Shown: positions 55,712-64,000 of the stretch, piece after piece
Numbering within the stretch: position 1 is the stretch's first letter
Layout of the letters: every line of letters starts with the position of its first letter
NCBI RefSeq assembly: GCF_000815105.2
Contig: NZ_CP010310.2
Coordinates: 3,410,001-3,474,000 of the forward strand
Direction of reading: 5' to 3'
DNA from: Pandoraea pulmonicola
GTDB taxonomy: Bacteria; Pseudomonadota; Gammaproteobacteria; Burkholderiales; Burkholderiaceae
DNA: 64,000 bases
Notes under the pieces: model-generated
The model's input: the letters and a program-made list of their open reading frames with translations, nothing else
Database searches by the model: none
What the model was told of the DNA's origin: nothing
Position numbers and translations under genes: made by a program

Positions 55712-56344
55712 ATGCCCGCAACTTCGACCTGGCTGGCCTTTGCGCTGGTTGTCCTTGGCATGGCCCTTACGCCGGGACCGAACATGATGTACCTGGTGTC
55801 GCGCTCATTGTGTCAGGGGCCGGCCGCGGGCCTCGTATCGCTGGGCGGCGTCGCCCTGGGCTTCGTCGTCTACATGCTGTGCGCGGCCTTCGGGATCACC
55901 GCCCTGCTCTTCGCGGTGCCGTATGCGTACGATGTGCTGCGCTTCGGCGGCGCCATCTACCTGATGTGGCTCGCGTGGCAGGCACTCAAGCCGGGTGGCC
56001 GCTCGCCGTTCGAAGTGAGGCCGCTGGCACACGACAGCAATCGCCGTCTGTTCCTGATGGGCCTGTTCACGAGCGTGCTCAATCCGAAAATTGCCATGCT
56101 CTACCTGGCGCTGCTGCCGCAGTTCGTGCATCCGGAACGCGGCAGCGTGCTCACGCAGTCGCTGATGCTGGGCGTGACGCAGATCGTCGCCAGCGTGACG
56201 GTGAACGCGAGTGTAGCGCTGTCGGCCGGCGCCATCGCCACGTTCCTCGGGCAGCGCCCGGCCTGGCTGCGCATCCAGCGCTGGCTCATGGGCGGCGTGC
56301 TCGGCGCGCTGGCGCTGCGCATGGCGACCGAAGCGCGCCGCTGA
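55712..56344 (+). CDS. LysE/RhtB family amino acid exporter
   Basis: Inner-membrane exporter of 210 residues with about five or six membrane segments. The family signature is at the N-terminus: TPGPNMMYLVSRSLCQG with GLVSLGGVALG after it, and NPKIAMLYLALLPQF in the middle. The substrate (an amino acid or derivative) cannot be told. The ATG at 55712 is preferred because the upstream extension is polar and lacks a ribosome site. Confidence 0.9.
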   Translation: MPATSTWLAFALVVLGMALTPGPNMMYLVSRSLCQGPAAGLVSLGGVALGFVVYMLCAAFGITALLFAVPYAYDVLRFGGAIYLMWLAWQALKPGGRSPFEVRPLAHDSNRRLFLMGLFTSVLNPKIAMLYLALLPQFVHPERGSVLTQSLMLGVTQIVASVTVNASVALSAGAIATFLGQRPAWLRIQRWLMGGVLGALALRMATEARR

Positions 56345-56473
56345 GCCGCCCTTCCCAATTTTTTGGAGAGACGCACGCCGGGCGTGGCATACTGCACCGA
56401 TTTCGCCGCGCGGCGGGGCTCCACGCAGCGCCAGGCCGGCTGGCCGGTTCCCATCCTGCAATTTTCGTTGGGT

Positions 56474-59005
56474 ATGTCCTTGAAGCATTGTTTGCCGCCT
56501 CGTGCGCCGTCCCGTGCGGCGCACCGCAATTCCCCCGTCTCCCCCTCCCGGACGCCTTCGAGCCATGGTCCGGGCTCCGGCTCCTCCGAATGTTCCCGCC
56601 ACTCGGGCCACGTCGACCGCCAACGCGGCTTCGGCACGCTCGGCGTCATCGTCGCCACGCTGGCCGGGCTGGCGATCATCGGCGCCCTGATCGTGGGCTA
56701 CGCGCTCATCGTCATGCGCCCGAATCTGCCCCCGCTCGACGTCATCACCGATTACCGGCCGAAGGTGCCGCTGCGCATCTACACGTCCGATAACGTGCTG
56801 ATCGGCGAGTTTGGCGAGGAGCGTCGCAGCCTCGTGACGATCGACCAGATTCCCGACGTCATGAAGAAGGCCGTGCTCGCGATCGAGGACTACCGCTTCT
56901 ACGATCATGGCGGCGTCGACTTCATCGGCATCCTGCGTGCCGGCGTATCCGACGTGCTGCACGGCGGCGCGGCGCAGGGCGCAAGTACGATCACCATGCA
57001 GGTCGCGCGCAACTTCTTCCTCTCGCGCGAGAAAACGGCCACGCGCAAGATCTACGAAATGCTGCTGGCGTACAAGATCGAGTCCGCGCTGTCCAAGGAC
57101 AAGATCCTCGAGCTGTACATGAACCAGATCTATCTCGGACAGCGCGCCTATGGCTTCGCGAGTGCCGCGCGCATCTACTTCGGCAAGGATCTGAAAGACG
57201 TCACGCTCGGCGAGGCCGCCATGCTTGCCGGCCTTCCCAAGGCGCCCTCCGCCTACAACCCGATCGTCAATCCGAAGCGCGCCAAGATCCGTCAGGAATA
57301 CATCCTCAAGCGCATGCTCGAGCTGGGCTACATCACGCGCAACCAGTACGAGGACGCGCTGCACGAACCGGTCCGCACGCGCACTGCGGGCAACGAATAC
57401 AACGTGCATGCGGAGTATGTGGCGGAAATGGTGCGGCAGGCCGTGTACGACGAGTACAAGGACGACGCCTACACGCGCGGCCTGACCGTCATCACGACCC
57501 TCGACTCGAAGAAGCAGCAGGCCGCCTACGAAGCCGTGCGCATGGGCGTGCTCGATTACGAGCGCCGTCACAGCTACCGCGGCCCCGAGGGCTTCGTGGA
57601 GCTGCCCGCGGCCATGCCCGATCGCCAGCAGTTGATCGAAGACACCCTGCTCGAACACCCCGACAACGGCGATCTGATCGCGGCCGTGGTGGTGGCGGCG
57701 AGCGCGTCGCAGGTCACGGCAGTCCCGCTCTCGGGCGACGCCGTGGTCGTCTCCGGCGACGGCATTGGCTTCGCGGCCCCGTCGCTGTCCGCAAAGGCCA
57801 ACGAGAAGCAGCGCATTCGTCCGGGCTCGATCATCCGCGTGATGAAGGACGCGCGCGGCAAGTGGCGCATCGTCCAGTTGCCCGAAGTGCAGGGCTCGCT
57901 CGTGTCGCTCTCGCCGGACGACGGTGCGATCCGTGCGCTCGTGGGCGGCTTCGACTTCAACCAGAGCAAGTTCAATCGTGCGACGCAGGCGTGGCGTCAG
58001 CCGGGTTCGACCTTCAAGCCGGTGGTGTACTCGGCAGCCATCGAGAAAGGCGTGAGCCCGGCGACGATGGTGATGGACGGCCCGCTCAATCTGCCACCGG
58101 CACAGACGGGTGGCCAGGTCTGGGACCCGCACGACGACGACGCCTTCAGCGGCCCGATAACCGTGCGCGAAGGCCTGCAACGCTCGAAGAACCTCGTGGC
58201 CATTCGCCTGCTGCAGTTCGCCGGCACGCAATACACGCAGGAATACGCCACGCGCTTCGGCTTCGATGCCGACAAGGTGCCGCCCTACCTGCCGATGGCG
58301 CTCGGTGCGGGGGCCACCACGCCGCTGCAGTTGGCGGGCGCCTACGCGGTGTTCGCCAACGGCGGCTATCGTGTCGCACCGTATCTGATCGCGGAGATTC
58401 GCGACGCTCGCGGCAACCTGCTCAACAAGGCCACGCCGGTCATTGCCGGCGTGAATGCCGCGCGCGCCATTTCGGCGCCGAACGCGTACATCATGAACAG
58501 CCTGCTGCAAACGGTGGCACAGCGCGGCACCGGCTCGGGCACCAACGTGCTCAAACGCAGCGACCTGGCGGGCAAGACCGGGACGACCAACGACGCGCTC
58601 GACGGCTGGTTCGCGGGCTATCAGCATTCGCTCGTGGCCGTGGCGTGGCTCGGCTTCGATCAGCCCAAGACGCTCGGCAGCCGCGAGTTCGGCGCGCAAC
58701 TGGCGCTGCCGGTGTGGACCAAGTACATGGGGGTGGCGCTCAACGGCGTGCCACAGCAGCAAATGGCGATGCCCGAAGGCGTGAGCGTGGTCAACGGCGA
58801 GCTCTACGAATCGGACAAGTTGCCGGGCAACGGCTTCGTGGCAAGCATCGGCATCGACGAGAACAGCGGCGGATTCTCGTTGCCGTTCTTCGGCGGCGGT
58901 TCGCCCTCGCCGAGTGCACCGCCGCCCGCGGCCGGTCAGGCGCCGTCGCCCGGCGTCGATTCCCGCGAGAAGGCGCGCATTCTCGACCTGTTCAAGCATC
59001 CCTGA
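56474..59005 (+). CDS. mrcA: Penicillin-binding protein 1A (bifunctional glycosyltransferase/transpeptidase)
   Basis: Class A PBP that polymerises and cross-links peptidoglycan. A cytoplasmic Ser/Pro/Arg/His-rich tail of about 50 residues precedes the membrane segment (about 55-80). The glycosyltransferase domain has catalytic Glu138 (AIEDYRFYDHGGVDF) and further motifs QGASTITMQVARNFFLSR and KILELYMNQIYLG. An OB-fold insert follows. The transpeptidase has the nucleophile Ser in GSTFKPVVYS, then SKN and KTGTTND. Its end is Pro/Ser-rich. The start is uncertain: ATG at 56474 is chosen; the frame is open to a TTG at 56363. A terminator follows. Confidence 0.94.
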   Translation: MSLKHCLPPRAPSRAAHRNSPVSPSRTPSSHGPGSGSSECSRHSGHVDRQRGFGTLGVIVATLAGLAIIGALIVGYALIVMRPNLPPLDVITDYRPKVPLRIYTSDNVLIGEFGEERRSLVTIDQIPDVMKKAVLAIEDYRFYDHGGVDFIGILRAGVSDVLHGGAAQGASTITMQVARNFFLSREKTATRKIYEMLLAYKIESALSKDKILELYMNQIYLGQRAYGFASAARIYFGKDLKDVTLGEAAMLAGLPKAPSAYNPIVNPKRAKIRQEYILKRMLELGYITRNQYEDALHEPVRTRTAGNEYNVHAEYVAEMVRQAVYDEYKDDAYTRGLTVITTLDSKKQQAAYEAVRMGVLDYERRHSYRGPEGFVELPAAMPDRQQLIEDTLLEHPDNGDLIAAVVVAASASQVTAVPLSGDAVVVSGDGIGFAAPSLSAKANEKQRIRPGSIIRVMKDARGKWRIVQLPEVQGSLVSLSPDDGAIRALVGGFDFNQSKFNRATQAWRQPGSTFKPVVYSAAIEKGVSPATMVMDGPLNLPPAQTGGQVWDPHDDDAFSGPITVREGLQRSKNLVAIRLLQFAGTQYTQEYATRFGFDADKVPPYLPMALGAGATTPLQLAGAYAVFANGGYRVAPYLIAEIRDARGNLLNKATPVIAGVNAARAISAPNAYIMNSLLQTVAQRGTGSGTNVLKRSDLAGKTGTTNDALDGWFAGYQHSLVAVAWLGFDQPKTLGSREFGAQLALPVWTKYMGVALNGVPQQQMAMPEGVSVVNGELYESDKLPGNGFVASIGIDENSGGFSLPFFGGGSPSPSAPPPAAGQAPSPGVDSREKARILDLFKHP

Positions 59006-59037
59006 GCGGAGCGGACGCCTCCCTCCGGAAAGCAACG

Positions 59038-59060
59038 CGGCCACCCTCGGGTGGCCGTTT
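59038..59060 (+). terminator. Terminator of the PBP 1A gene
   Basis: A 9-bp stem (CGGCCACCC and GGGTGGCCG, 2-base loop) is followed by three T's, about 33 bp after the stop. Short T-run, so moderate strength. Confidence 0.7.
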
Positions 59061-59164
59061 GCATTGTGTCGATGCGCATCGGCGGATCGCAAGAATGTAC
59101 AAGCTTGCCCGACGGCATGCGCGGTATGCTCGTCCTGTCGTCTCCACGCTCAGGATCGTTCCAC

Positions 59165-59995
59165 ATGCCGGTTCCGTCACGCGCGGGCAGCTTCCTTGCC
59201 GGTGCCCGCGACACCCTCCCGATGATCGTCGGCGCAGCCCCGTTCGGGCTGATCTTCGGCGCGCTCGTCGCCAGCACGCCGATGGCCCCCTGGCACGGCC
59301 AGTTGATGTCGCTCTCCGTCTTCGCCGGGTCGAGTCAGTTCATTGCCGCCGGACTGTTCGCGACCGGCGTGGGCTATGCCGTGCTGTGGACGACGACGTT
59401 GATCGTCAACCTGCGTCACATGCTCTACGCGGCCAACCTGCTGCCTCACGTGCGCCACCTGAACGTCCGGTGGCGAGCGACGCTGGGATTCCTGCTCACG
59501 GACGAGACGTTTGCCGTCACGAGCAGCTACTTCCACCGGCATCCCGACGACCCCATGGGGCACTGGTATTTCTTCGGCTCGGCGCTGTCGATGTATCTCA
59601 ACTGGCAGTTGTGGACGCTGGCCGGACTGTTGTTCGGGGCCGCCTTCCCTCGCCTTCAGACGCTCGGACTCGACTTCGCGATGGTCGCCACCTTCATTGC
59701 GATCATCGTGCCGCAGATGGCGCGCATGCCGTGGGCGGTGGCGACCGTTGTCGCGGGCGCCGCGGCGTACCTCTGTCGCGGATTGCCCTACAAGCTCGGC
59801 CTGCTCGTCGCCGTGGCGCTGGGCATTGCGGCCGGGATGGCGGCCCTGCATCGCCGGCGGCGCGATGGGACGCTGCGCGACGACACGTCGGGCTCGAGAT
59901 CCGGCTCGACGCACGACACCTCTCGCAACGGCAACGCCGCCGGCGGCGGCACCCCAACGGGCGCGCCGGGCTCGTCGAGCGGAGGTGCGCGATGA
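59165..59995 (+). CDS. azlC: AzlC family branched-chain amino acid permease subunit
   Basis: Larger membrane subunit of an AzlCD-type exporter for branched-chain amino acids or analogues. It has 276 residues with about seven membrane segments. Motifs are PMIVGAAPFGLIFGALVAST, SVFAGSSQFIAAGLF and NLRHMLYAANLLPH. A Gly/Ser/Thr-rich tail of about 45 residues, probably cytoplasmic and flexible, ends the protein. The ATG at 59165 is preferred over a longer polar N-terminus. Its stop overlaps the azlD start (ATGA). Confidence 0.93.
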   Translation: MPVPSRAGSFLAGARDTLPMIVGAAPFGLIFGALVASTPMAPWHGQLMSLSVFAGSSQFIAAGLFATGVGYAVLWTTTLIVNLRHMLYAANLLPHVRHLNVRWRATLGFLLTDETFAVTSSYFHRHPDDPMGHWYFFGSALSMYLNWQLWTLAGLLFGAAFPRLQTLGLDFAMVATFIAIIVPQMARMPWAVATVVAGAAAYLCRGLPYKLGLLVAVALGIAAGMAALHRRRRDGTLRDDTSGSRSGSTHDTSRNGNAAGGGTPTGAPGSSSGGAR

Positions 59996-60315
59996 ACTAC
60001 GTGCTGGCGATCCTGGGGATGGCGGTGGTGACATTCGCCGTCAAGGCCGGCATCTTCGTGCTGGGCGACCGTGTGCGCTTTCCCGAGTGGTTGCGCGAGG
60101 CGCTGTCGTTCGTGCCCGTGACGGTGCTCACGGCCATCATCGTGCCGATGACGCTCGCGCCGCACGGCGACGGGCTGGAGCTGACGTGGCGCAATCCGCA
60201 GCTCATGGCCGCGCTGGCCGCCATCGCCGTATGCGCTGCGACGCGCCATCAATTGCTGACCATCGGCGTCGGCCTCGCCGTCTTCTTCACCTGGCAGTTG
60301 GGTGTGCTCGGCTGA
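59992..60315 (+). CDS. azlD: AzlD family branched-chain amino acid permease small subunit
   Basis: This 107-residue membrane protein has about four hydrophobic segments. Typical AzlD sequence includes FPEWLREALSFVPVTVLTAI and the C-terminal LLTIGVGLAVFFTWQLG. The ATG overlaps the azlC stop by ATGA and has a GGAGG ribosome site, so the pair is translationally coupled. A similar fold is found in YgaH of E. coli. Confidence 0.92.
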   Translation: MNYVLAILGMAVVTFAVKAGIFVLGDRVRFPEWLREALSFVPVTVLTAIIVPMTLAPHGDGLELTWRNPQLMAALAAIAVCAATRHQLLTIGVGLAVFFTWQLGVLG

Positions 60316-60432
60316 CGCACGCAGAGACGGCGAACATGACGCAGCAAGGAAAAGAGCGCCTCGCTTGAGGTGCTCTGGTGCTCCGGCGCTCCGTTCGTGT
60401 CATGCGTCCGATCGATCACGCATGGCGCTGCG

Positions 60433-62103
60433 TCATAACGTCATGGTGCCCAGCGTGCCGGCACGATAGGCGGCAACGAAAGCATCGAAATCGCCCACTT
60501 GCGTGCGTTCGAGCTCGGCCTGCGCTTCGAGCGACTTGCGCGCCAGCGTCTCGAAATGCTCGACGACCGCAGCGTCGAGCGGCATATCGCGCAGCGTCTG
60601 CGCATGACGCCGACTCTGCGCGAGCGCAAACGCCTGGAACGCGCCGCCCTTCGTGCCGCGCAGCGGCTCGAGCGCCGCCATCACGCGTGCCGACGGGGTG
60701 AGCGAGACATCCTGCACCTTCGCGCGTTGTAATGCCATGCTGCGTGCGTAGTGCGCGCCGCCGCGTTGTGCGTCGAAGGCCGCAGCCGTCCGATCGATGC
60801 GATCGAGCAGCGCTTCGGCCCAGTCGAACAACGTAATCGCTTCGCCGCCACGCCGCAGCATCAGACCGGGCTTGCGCCCCTCCTTGACGACGTGCGCGAA
60901 GTTGTCGCGATTCTCCACGTTTTCGGCGTTCGAGCAAGACGGGCTGTCCTCGAGCGCGCAGAACAGCAGGAAGGCGTCGATGAAGCGAGCCGTGTCGACG
61001 TCGATGCCCGCCGGCAGGAACGGATCGATGTCGATACAGCGCACTTCCACGTATTGCACGCCGCGACGCGCGAGCGCCTGAACGGGACGCTCGCCGCTGT
61101 ACGTCACACGCTTCGGACGGATCGTCGCGTAGAACTCGTTCTCGATCTGCAGCAGATTGGTGGAGAGCTGAATCCACTCGCCGTCGCGCTTGGTGCCAAG
61201 CGCCTCGTAGGCGGGATGCGGCTGGCTCACGGCTTGCGTGAGCGCGTCGATGTAGCTGGGCAGGCAGTCGTAGCACGGCGAGACTTCCGACTGTGCGCTG
61301 TTCTGGTAGCCCAGGTCGCTCATGCGCAGGCTGGTCGCGTAAGGCAAGCCGAGTGTGCCGTCGTCGAAGGATTCGAGGCCGTGTTCGCGTCCGCGCAGGA
61401 ACTCGGCATGCAGGACCGGCGACGCGCCGAACAGATACATCAGCAGCCAGCTATAGCGACGGAAGTTGCGAATGAGCGCCACGTAACGCGCCGACTGATA
61501 GTCGCGCGCGGACTCCTTCGCGCCTTCGCTCTCGCGCAGCAGCTCCCACACCGGCTCGGCCAGCGAGAAGTTGTAGTGAATGCCGGCGATGCATTGCATG
61601 GGCTTGCCGTAGCGCAGGGCCAGCCCGCGCCGGTAGACGTGCTTGAGCAATCCGATGTGCGACGTGCCGTAGTCCGCAATGGGAATGACGTCTTCCGGCG
61701 GGAGCGCGGGCGGCATCGAATCGCTCCACAGCAGTTCCGCGCCGAGCTTGCGGTAGGCGAACTGATGGATCTCGTTCAGACGCGCGATGACATCGGCGGC
61801 GTCGCGTTGCGGCGGCGTGATGAATTCGAGCAGCGCTTCGGAGTAATCGGTGGTGATTTCGTCGTTGGTCAGCGCGGCGCCGAGCGCGCGCGGGTGCGGC
61901 GTGAGGGCGAGCGCGCCGTCGCTTTCGACGCGCAGGGTCTCACGCTCGATGCCCGACAGTCCCTCGCCGAGCAAGGCGCGGTTGGCGGGTTGCATGACGA
62001 GTGCGAGGCGCCGGTCGAGCGTATCGTGAGCGGCAGCGCGTTCAATGCGTTCGACGTGTCCGGCTTGCCCGGTGTGTTCGTTTTGACGATTCTGTTTTTC
62101 CAA
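60433..62103 (-). CDS. gshA: Glutamate-cysteine ligase, E. coli GshA type
   Basis: First enzyme of glutathione synthesis, joining glutamate and cysteine with ATP. The 556 residues fit the gamma-proteobacterial GshA family: [12 protein letters not shown] near residues 48-59, [13 protein letters not shown] (substrate-binding Glu), [12 protein letters not shown], and [17 protein letters not shown]. The N-terminal 25 residues are polar and may start at a later Met. It stands alone, convergent with azlD. gshB is not nearby. Confidence 0.94.
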   Translation of the reverse strand: MEKQNRQNEHTGQAGHVERIERAAAHDTLDRRLALVMQPANRALLGEGLSGIERETLRVESDGALALTPHPRALGAALTNDEITTDYSEALLEFITPPQRDAADVIARLNEIHQFAYRKLGAELLWSDSMPPALPPEDVIPIADYGTSHIGLLKHVYRRGLALRYGKPMQCIAGIHYNFSLAEPVWELLRESEGAKESARDYQSARYVALIRNFRRYSWLLMYLFGASPVLHAEFLRGREHGLESFDDGTLGLPYATSLRMSDLGYQNSAQSEVSPCYDCLPSYIDALTQAVSQPHPAYEALGTKRDGEWIQLSTNLLQIENEFYATIRPKRVTYSGERPVQALARRGVQYVEVRCIDIDPFLPAGIDVDTARFIDAFLLFCALEDSPSCSNAENVENRDNFAHVVKEGRKPGLMLRRGGEAITLFDWAEALLDRIDRTAAAFDAQRGGAHYARSMALQRAKVQDVSLTPSARVMAALEPLRGTKGGAFQAFALAQSRRHAQTLRDMPLDAAVVEHFETLARKSLEAQAELERTQVGDFDAFVAAYRAGTLGTMTL

Positions 62104-62551
62104 CTTCCATCCCTCTGGGCAGGCGCAATGCGTGGCATGGCTGTCGACACCGCCCCTTCAGGCATGGCGCGAACCATGCTCGCGTTGGAGACAACGGCGT
62201 ACGGGGGGCGACGGGGCGTCGACGGCGCCGGCACGACCGCCGAAGTGCGGACTCCGGAGGACGCGCCCGATGCGCGGCACGGCGCGAATTTGGCCTGAGC
62301 ATAACTGAAAACGCCAAAACGCGTCGGACGCCCCGCCCGTCGTGGATGTCGGCGCCGAAGCCCTCGTCCCTTCGCCGTCGCCGGTGCGGACGCCACCTCG
62401 CGCATCACGCCCGCCTCGGATTGCGTCGGACACGCGCACGCGATAGCGACGACCGCCGTGGCGGGGCTCCCCCACAGCCTCAGCGCCAGCCTGAGTCCCC
62501 CTGCGCGAATGCCGCATTGGCGACGAGCGCACCCGCGCCGATACTGGCCGC
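62104..62551. other. Intergenic region between gshA and the TauE/SafE gene
   Basis: About 450 bp of GC-rich DNA with open frames on both strands but none with a ribosome site and recognisable product. It should hold the divergent promoters of gshA and the permease gene. I see nothing else. Confidence 0.5.
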
Positions 62552-63325
62552 ATGATGAATACTCAACACCTCGCGGAACTCATCCCCCTGCTCTCGCTGG
62601 GCCTCGTGACCTTTTTGCTCGCCGGCTTCGTCAAGGGCGTGATCGGGCTCGGCCTGCCGACGGTTGCCGTCGGCCTGCTGGGCCTTGCCATGCCGACAGC
62701 CGAGGCAGCGGCGCTGCTGATCGTGCCGTCGCTCGTGACCAACGTCTGGCAGTTGCTGGCGGGGCCGCGCTTTGCCGCCCTGGCACGACGGCTCTGGCCG
62801 ATGCTGCTCGGCATCTGCGTCGGCACATGGGCCGGTGGCGGTTGGCTGGCCAATGGCGGCGATCTGGCTGGGGTGGCACTGGGCGTCGCGCTGCTCGCCT
62901 ATGCCGTGCTCGGGTTGGCAGCGGTGCGTCTGCATGTGCCGAAAAGTTGGCCCGTGGCGCGCGTCGGTGCGCTCGGCGGCGGCATTGGCGTCGTCACCGG
63001 GCTGGTGACGGCCGCCACCGGTGTCTTCGTGATTCCCGCCGTGCCGTTCCTGCAGGCGCTCGATCTCGACAAGGACGATCTCGTGCAGGCGCTCGGCCTG
63101 TCGTTCACGGTATCGACGGTAGCGCTGGCGGCCGGTCTGGCGCGCGACGGCATCTTTCACGGGCATGCCATTGGCGTCTCGCTGCTGGCGCTCGCGCCGG
63201 CATTGGGCGGCATGTTCTTCGGTCAGTGGGTGCGCACGCGCGTGAGCGCACCGGTGTTCCGCCGCTGCTTCTTCGTCGGGCTGGCCATGCTGGGCGCCGA
63301 ACTGGTCATTCAGCACGTGCGTTGA
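62552..63325 (+). CDS. TauE/SafE (TSUP) family membrane transporter
   Basis: This 257-residue inner-membrane protein has about eight hydrophobic segments in two similar halves. The pattern LLAGFVKGVIGLGLPTVAVG in the first half and GLVTAATGVFVIPAVPFLQA in the second are TSUP repeats. Family members export sulfoacetate, sulfite or other organic anions, but the substrate here is not given by the neighbours. The start is MMNTQH, with no strong ribosome site. Confidence 0.9.
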   Translation: MMNTQHLAELIPLLSLGLVTFLLAGFVKGVIGLGLPTVAVGLLGLAMPTAEAAALLIVPSLVTNVWQLLAGPRFAALARRLWPMLLGICVGTWAGGGWLANGGDLAGVALGVALLAYAVLGLAAVRLHVPKSWPVARVGALGGGIGVVTGLVTAATGVFVIPAVPFLQALDLDKDDLVQALGLSFTVSTVALAAGLARDGIFHGHAIGVSLLALAPALGGMFFGQWVRTRVSAPVFRRCFFVGLAMLGAELVIQHVR

Positions 63326-63414
63326 GCGTCGAGGCATGCGCCGAGGGTGCTTCAGGCATGCGAGGTGTGTGTCGGGCATGCCTCGAAACCGCGCTTCAAG
63401 GCATGCCATCGTCC

Positions 63415-64000
63415 TCATTTCAGATCGGCGAAGTCCACATCCCAGAATTCCATTTCGCGACGGGTGTCGAGGCTGCGGCCTTCTTCCGTGCGGCGCAATT
63501 CGACGCGCCGGATCTTCCCCGAAATCGTCTTCGGCAAATCGCAGAATTCGATGCGCCGGATGCGCTTGTACGGCGCGAGGTGATCGCGGCAGAAGCGCAG
63601 GATATCGAGCGCAAGTTTGTCGTCGGCGAGAAACCCGGCACGTAGCGTGATGAAGGCTTTGGGCACCGCGAGTCGCACCGGGTCGGGGCTCGGTACGACG
63701 CCGGCTTCGGCCACGGCGGGATGCTTGATGAGTTCGCTCTCGAGCTCGAACGGGCTGATGCGATAGTCAGACGCCTTAAACACGTCGTCCGCGCGGCCGA
63801 CGTAAGTGAAGTAGCCGCGTTCGTCGCGCATCGCGACGTCACCGGTATGGTAATAGCCGTCGCGCATGGCTTCGGCGGTCTTCTCGCTGTCGTCTTCATA
63901 GCCTTGCATGAGGCCGGTCGGACGCGACGAAAGCACGAGCGCGACCTCGCCTTCGTCGGCCTGCGCGCCATGCTGATCGAGCAGCACGACGCGATAGCCG
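63415..64000 (-). CDS. Acyl-CoA synthetase, C-terminal part (N-terminus outside window)
   Basis: AMP-forming acyl-CoA synthetase. About 195 codons of the C-terminal part are present. Visible are DGYYHTGDVAMRDERGYFTY, the hinge GRADDVFKASDYRI, LIKHPAVAEAGVVPSPDPVR and the catalytic Lys in LPKTISGKIRRVELR. The pattern is closest to the medium-chain/acetate-type (ACSM-like) group, but the substrate pocket lies outside the window. The gene continues beyond 64000 and reads toward the TauE/SafE gene, convergent. Confidence 0.93.
   Translation of the reverse strand, partial: GYRVVLLDQHGAQADEGEVALVLSSRPTGLMQGYEDDSEKTAEAMRDGYYHTGDVAMRDERGYFTYVGRADDVFKASDYRISPFELESELIKHPAVAEAGVVPSPDPVRLAVPKAFITLRAGFLADDKLALDILRFCRDHLAPYKRIRRIEFCDLPKTISGKIRRVELRRTEEGRSLDTRREMEFWDVDFADLK

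Noticed and set aside
55805..59092. A 1095-codon open frame on the minus strand opposite LysE and PBP 1A
   Set aside because: Shadow of PBP 1A with its catalytic motifs on the other strand; Arg/His/Val composition of an antisense frame.
57862..60315. An 817-codon frame ending in azlD
   Set aside because: Only the last 107 codons are AzlD; the rest is out-of-frame PBP 1A and azlC sequence. The start at 59992 has its own ribosome site.
60354..60375. Hairpin GAGCGCCTC/GAGGTGCTC between azlD and gshA
   Set aside because: It has a G-T mismatch and no T-run on either side, so a terminator call is not supported, though it lies between convergent genes.

Overview
The window is GC-rich chromosomal DNA from a betaproteobacterium of the order Burkholderiales. 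The best guess is Burkholderiaceae, with a Pandoraea- or Burkholderia-like gene order. The evidence is a phaC-phaA-phaB-phaR-rimO cluster, bamD divergent from rluD, a sucA-sucB-lpdA-zapE run, families typical of this group (DUF2968, DUF2939, DUF3613, paired DUF2147), and a Flp/Tad pilus locus with a sigma-54 activator. The genus is inferred from gene content and order only. No rRNA, tRNA, CRISPR array, insertion sequence or prophage was seen.

Layout. 1-6 kb: end of rimO, then the polyhydroxyalkanoate genes phaR, phaB, phaA and phaC, all on the minus strand. 6-19 kb: housekeeping genes (pgeF, rluD, bamD, a DinG/YoaA-type helicase, a YdcH-family protein, tex, kup, and two coiled-coil exported proteins). 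19-34 kb: a complete minus-strand Flp/Tad locus reading flp2, flp1, tadV, tadE-like, rcpC, rcpA, tadZ, tadA, tadB, tadC, tadD, DUF3613 gene, tadG, then a sigma-54-dependent activator. 34-39 kb: a 1-kb AT-richer, gene-free region, then a divergent plus-strand cluster with a small protein, two paralogous Gly/Thr/Leu-rich repeat lipoproteins, a MarR regulator and the apparent remnant of a third repeat lipoprotein. 39-42.6 kb: two DUF2147 paralogues, a DUF2939 protein, a small exported protein and zapE. 42.7-48.4 kb: the 2-oxoglutarate dehydrogenase complex. 49-53 kb: cysJ and cysI. 53-64 kb: a chemoreceptor, a TPR protein, a LysE exporter, penicillin-binding protein 1A, azlCD, gshA, a TauE/SafE permease and the C-terminal part of an acyl-CoA synthetase.

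The most interesting part is 19-39 kb. A textbook sigma-54 promoter (TGGCAC-N5-TTGC, 34760-34774) drives the lipoprotein cluster. A near-perfect one (AGGCAC-N5-TTGC, 33455-33469) faces the other way in front of flp1. A GAFTGA-containing sigma-54 activator closes the tad locus. A cluster of GTTAC/GTAAC half-sites about 190-220 bp upstream of the lipoprotein promoter looks like an enhancer. I infer that one RpoN-dependent regulon makes both the Flp/Tad adhesive pilus and a set of repeat-rich surface lipoproteins of unknown function. The promoter matches are seen in the sequence; co-regulation and function are inference.
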